From Streptomyces sp. NBC_00370 (GTDB taxonomy: Bacteria; Actinomycetota; Actinomycetes; Streptomycetales; Streptomycetaceae): a stretch of 64,000 nucleotides of DNA. The stretch's first letter is position 1. Each line of letters begins with the position of its first letter. The DNA is taken from positions 3,999,501 to 4,063,500 of the forward strand of contig NZ_CP107968.1 in assembly GCF_036084755.1 (NCBI RefSeq), written 5' to 3'. Below are positions 61,161 through 64,000 of this stretch, piece by piece. The position numbers were made by a program, and so were the translations under genes. Below the pieces are notes generated by a model. It was given only the letters and a program-made list of their open reading frames with translations. It did no database searches and was not told where the DNA came from.

Positions 61161-61517
61161 ATGGACGAGACCACTTATCCTGCGATGCAGAGCACGGTCC
61201 CGCTCGACATCTCCACGATGACCGCCGCTGCAGCCGCCCTGCTCAACGACGGCGCCGAGGCTCCCTCCGGCGAGGCACTGAGCTCGCTCACGCTCCAACT
61301 TCGCGGGCACCTCAACCTGCTCATCCCGGAGTTGGCACAGCGGTGTGACGTAGCTGGGCCACGAAACGTGGCGTGTGCCCAAGCGGGAATCGGCGAAGCC
61401 CGGCGGCGTCTGGCGGCCGGCCCCTGCTCGCTCGGACCTGTACGGCACGCCACGCTTCTCGCCCGCTCAGTCGATGAGCTGTGCCGCCACTTTCAGCGCC
61501 TGGCGATACCCGGATGA
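61161..61517 (+). CDS. DUF6415-like helical protein 1
   Basis: This 118-residue helical protein contains LQLRGHLNLLIPELAQRCDV, then GIGEARRRLAAGP and ATLLARSVDELCRHFQRLA. The pattern resembles DUF6415 proteins of Streptomyces and the second copy at 62211. GGGGAG precedes the ATG. It is divergent from the XRE/TPR regulator and may be controlled by it. Confidence 0.6.
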   Translation: MDETTYPAMQSTVPLDISTMTAAAAALLNDGAEAPSGEALSSLTLQLRGHLNLLIPELAQRCDVAGPRNVACAQAGIGEARRRLAAGPCSLGPVRHATLLARSVDELCRHFQRLAIPG

Positions 61518-61716
61518 AGATCATGACTTCCTGGATCAGCGCCGAGGTCTGCACGGTGCCGGGCAGTGGCGGTAGTAGACCAACAGCACAACGCCTTGCC
61601 CCGCACGGCCGACAGCGGAACTGGGCGACCGCTGCGGCAGGCGACGGCGACGCCAGAAAAACGCGACCCGTGTCCCGGTGAGGGCTCGGCCCTGGACGAA
61701 CTCGGAGGGAATTCCT

Positions 61717-62211
61717 ATGCGTCGGACGCCTCTGACACACCGCGCTACCGCCCTCTTCTCCCGGTGTTTACCGGCCCGCCTCGACACGATCCCCGCGGGT
61801 AGCGACACGGCGACTTGGAGAGGGCCGATGAGGAGTGCGCACAGTGCGATGTCGTTCGATGCCGATCCGAGGCGCGTGAAGGCCGCGCGTCGGATGACGG
61901 CAGCTGTGCTCGGAAGGGCCGGCGTCAGGGACCGGGACGTGGTCGGGACGGTGCAGCTGCTGGTCAGCGAGATCGTCACCAACGCCATCGTCCACGGCAA
62001 CGTCAACTCCATCTTTTTTCAAATTACTTGTGACACCTCCGGTGACGTTCTGATCGAGGTCGATGACCACTCGTCCGGCGCTCCGGAGGTACGGGAGGCG
62101 GGTCCGGACGACGAGGGCGGACGCGGCATGCAGCTCGTCACCTATCTCGCCAGCGACTGGGGCCGTAAAGGCACCTGCACGTGGTGCACATACGCCGTCA
62201 GGCGCTGCTGA
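61717..62211 (+). CDS. ATP-binding protein (anti-sigma factor-like HATPase)
   Basis: This 164-residue protein has a GHKL ATPase core of the RsbW/SpoIIAB-like type: LLVSEIVTNAIVHGNVNSIFF (N box), VLIEVDDHSSGAPEV (G1) and GGRGMQLVTYLASDWG (G2). Such proteins are abundant in Streptomyces and phosphorylate anti-sigma antagonists or bind sigma factors. GGAGGG precedes the ATG at 61717; an ATG at 61828 is an alternative start. Confidence 0.85.
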   Translation: MRRTPLTHRATALFSRCLPARLDTIPAGSDTATWRGPMRSAHSAMSFDADPRRVKAARRMTAAVLGRAGVRDRDVVGTVQLLVSEIVTNAIVHGNVNSIFFQITCDTSGDVLIEVDDHSSGAPEVREAGPDDEGGRGMQLVTYLASDWGRKGTCTWCTYAVRRC

Positions 62212-62642
62212 TGCGCTCCTCCCCTACTGGCCTCGCCGAGATCAGCCGACCCGTACTACCGCCGGCCGGGCAGTGGTCGCCAACCGTCGATGCTGAGGGC
62301 CTGGCTCGTATCGCCTGCCTGCTTCGTGATGTGAAGCCGTTGGAGGAGATCGTGGACGACGTCGGTGACGTCCTGGGCGACCAGAACCCCCGCGAGAGCG
62401 AGTTCGGAGAGATCGCCGAGCGCTTGCGCGCCGATCTCATGCAGCTCGTCGCCATCGCCAACCCCGCTGGCGACGGGGACGCCCAGGTGCGCGGTCTTCT
62501 TCGGCGTGCACACACACTGCACCCCGAGATCCTGCCGGGTGGCTACCGCCAGGCCCTCGGCCACCTTCGACGAATGGCTGGGGTCGTCAACGACCTGCTG
62601 GAACGGCTCGCGGAGACCAAGAGCGTCAAGGAAATCGCATGA
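62211..62642 (+). CDS. DUF6415-like helical protein 2
   Basis: This 143-residue helical protein contains ARIACLLRDVKPLEEIVDDV, EFGEIAERLRADLMQLV and RQALGHLRRMAGVVNDLLER. It shares layout with the 118-residue protein at 61161. Its ATG shares one base with the ATPase stop (TGATG), so the two are translationally coupled, suggesting a functional pair. Confidence 0.65.
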   Translation: MRSSPTGLAEISRPVLPPAGQWSPTVDAEGLARIACLLRDVKPLEEIVDDVGDVLGDQNPRESEFGEIAERLRADLMQLVAIANPAGDGDAQVRGLLRRAHTLHPEILPGGYRQALGHLRRMAGVVNDLLERLAETKSVKEIA

Positions 62643-63171
62643 CAACCTCCCGCTTCCAGCAGCCCCCATGCCGCGAGTCCTCCCCCCTCCACAGCCCACG
62701 CAGAAACCTCCAACCCCGTTGTAACCAATGCCGGTTACCCACCACACCACACACCCAGGAGCAGATGGATGAGCAGGTTCAAGCGCAACGTCGGTACCGC
62801 CGGCATCGGACGGCGTGTCCGTCCGCAAGAACAAGTCATCGGCCGCAGCAACACCCAATGCGAACGGCAACCGCGCAGAACGCCGAGCCGCCGCCAAGAA
62901 AGACAAGACGGACAAGACGGACAAGAAGAAGTAGCTCAGCACACCCGCCGAACCCGCTCTCGCTCCCCTCACAACCGGGGGCACCGACAACCAACGACAC
63001 AGGAGTCCCGTTGTCACGCCGCGCCCCATCCCACGTGGTCGCCGTCCGAGCCAAGGTCGTGGCATCACGGACGAATTCGGCCGCCCGCTCCAAGGACGCC
63101 GAACCGACCGCCGTCCTTGGCCACGAATGCAACGTCAACGCCGAATGGCAGCGCTTCTGATGTCCCAACTC
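62643..63171. other. 529-base interval before the murF-type gene
   Basis: The only candidate gene is the short lysine-rich frame at 62815-62934. The rest shows no coding support on either strand; long open frames here are Arg/Pro-rich shadows. Confidence 0.45.
62815..62934 (+). CDS. Small lysine-rich peptide (tentative)
   Basis: A 39-codon frame from a GTG encodes VSVRKNKSSAAATPNANGNR followed by RAAAKK and DKTDKTDKKK before a TAG. The highly basic tail and frame closure are peptide-like, but the ribosome-binding site is weak and the DNA holds a 9-base repeat (GACAAGACG) that could produce it by chance. Confidence 0.3.
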   Translation: MSVRKNKSSAAATPNANGNRAERRAAAKKDKTDKTDKKK

Positions 63172-64000
63172 TTAGCGTTCGTGGGTCACCGTGCCGGCAT
63201 GGGCCAGACGTTCTGCCGTGTGCTCCAGCTCGACGCTGTGCGAGCCCTTGACCAGGACGATGTCCCCGGGCTGGATCAGGTCGCTAGCCAGGGTCAGGGC
63301 GTGGTCGCGGTCGCGGGCGGCCACCACCTCCAACTGCGGGTTCTCCTGCTGGGCGGCGTCGGCCATCGTCCGCGCGTCGTCGTCGCCGACCGCGATGAGT
63401 ACGTGGATGCCTGCCGCGGCGGCGAGACGGCCGACGTGGCGGTGTTCGTCGCTTCCGTCGGCGCCGAGTTCCTTCATCTCTCCCAGGACCGCGATGGTCC
63501 GGCGCCCGTCCGCCATGGACTTCAGGGTGCTGAATGCCGCCTTCATCGAGTCGGGGTTCGCGTTGAACGCGTCGTTGATGACTCGCACTCCGTCGGGCCT
63601 GTCGGTGACCTCCATGCGCCCCGACGCCACCAGGACCGCGCGGGAGAGCGCCGCCGCCGTCTTCTCCACGCCGGCGCCCAGCCCGATCGCGACGGCGGCG
63701 GCAGCAAGTGCGTTCGCCACGTGGTGCTCGCCGTAAAGGGACAGGTCGACCCGCGCCTTGGCGCCGGTGGCCGTCAGGGTGAACGAGGCCCGGCCCGAGG
63801 TGTCGAGGGCGACGTCCACGGCCCTCACATCGGCCTCGTTCTCGATACCGAAGGTGAGCACCCTGGCGCGGGTACGCGACGCCATGGCGGCGACCAGCGG
63901 ATCGTCGGCATTGAGGACAGCCAGTCCGTCCGCCGGAAGTGCTTCGACGAGTTCGCCCTTGGCCTTCGCGATCTGCTCACGGCCGCCGAACTCGCCGACG
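63172..64000 (-). CDS. murF: UDP-N-acetylmuramoyl-tripeptide--D-Ala-D-Ala ligase (MurF), N-terminus off window
   Basis: The C-terminal 275 residues of a Mur ligase are visible and the frame runs off the right edge. Features are VGEFGGREQIAKAKGELVEAL (MurF-typical), LAVLNADDPLVAAMA, GEHHVANALAAAAVAIGLG, VINDAFNANPDSMKAAFSTL (characteristic of MurF) and TIAVLGEMKELG. It adds D-Ala-D-Ala to the peptidoglycan precursor. No other cell-wall genes are in view, so it may be a second copy outside the dcw cluster. Confidence 0.92.
   Translation of the reverse strand, partial: VGEFGGREQIAKAKGELVEALPADGLAVLNADDPLVAAMASRTRARVLTFGIENEADVRAVDVALDTSGRASFTLTATGAKARVDLSLYGEHHVANALAAAAVAIGLGAGVEKTAAALSRAVLVASGRMEVTDRPDGVRVINDAFNANPDSMKAAFSTLKSMADGRRTIAVLGEMKELGADGSDEHRHVGRLAAAAGIHVLIAVGDDDARTMADAAQQENPQLEVVAARDRDHALTLASDLIQPGDIVLVKGSHSVELEHTAERLAHAGTVTHER

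Noticed and set aside
1..64000. CRISPR arrays, rRNA genes and insertion sequences
   Set aside because: No regularly spaced repeat array, rRNA sequence, or transposase with terminal inverted repeats was seen on reading.

Overview
The window reads as chromosomal DNA of a Streptomyces-type actinomycete. G+C is very high, GTG and TTG starts are frequent, and G+C-rich hairpins without long T tracts close many genes. Signature content includes a dnaK-grpE-dnaJ-hspR operon with HspR (HAIR) operators, an HspR-type operator at clpB, a perfect parS site, and many actinobacterial families (DUF3151, DUF3152, DUF2617, DUF2637, DUF3631). All calls come from reading the sequence; no database search was run.

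Region 1 (1-38.3 kb) is core chromosome. From the left: a truncated Uma2-type nuclease; a NarL-type two-component pair; an NmrA-type oxidoreductase; a kynurenine-pathway operon (tryptophan 2,3-dioxygenase, kynureninase, a rhodanese-like protein, a probable kynurenine formamidase); DUF3152 and DUF3151 proteins with a DHA2 transporter; a MalY/PatB C-S lyase; fba and pyrE with parS between them; a sugar epimerase; a CoxG-like membrane protein; a membrane-anchored spermidine synthase; an aminotransferase; a YbjN protein; and clpB. Next comes an unusual locus at 23.7-26.5 kb: a predicted secreted peptide with four DMGW motifs, a translationally coupled partner, and two divergent LuxR-type regulators. 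The dnaK operon, a degenerate sugar transferase, an Fe-S oxidoreductase, an FG-GAP lipoprotein, a Yip1 protein, a phosphoribosyltransferase, dcd and a tRNA-Gly(CCC) gene follow.

Region 2 (38.25-56.9 kb) is integrated DNA stacked at the 3' half of tRNA-Gly(CCC). Element A (to about 54.48 kb) has a tyrosine integrase, excisionase, regulator, DUF3631 ATPase, DUF2637 protein, MobC-like protein and relaxase, but no FtsK/TraB-type translocase, so it looks like an integrative mobilizable element. Its cargo holds a dehydrogenase, a TPR regulator, a SIR2-like protein, a nucleotide-sugar dehydrogenase, a MazG-like protein, and a low-G+C AAA ATPase-DUF4276 pair that resembles an anti-phage module. An 89-bp partial copy of the tRNA end closes element A. 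Segment B holds only an OLD-family ATPase-TOPRIM nuclease and ends at a second tRNA-derived repeat at 56867.

Region 3 (56.9-63.1 kb) is accessory in character: a GNAT-like protein, a phage-type zinc-finger protein, an XRE/TPR regulator with a SLOG-like partner, two DUF6415-like proteins around an anti-sigma-type ATPase, and long gaps. The sequence right of the second repeat carries the same 8-bp direct-repeat pair, at the same 62-bp distance from the core, that element A carries next to its integrase. This suggests the start of a third, integrase-less element. The window ends inside a murF-type ligase.
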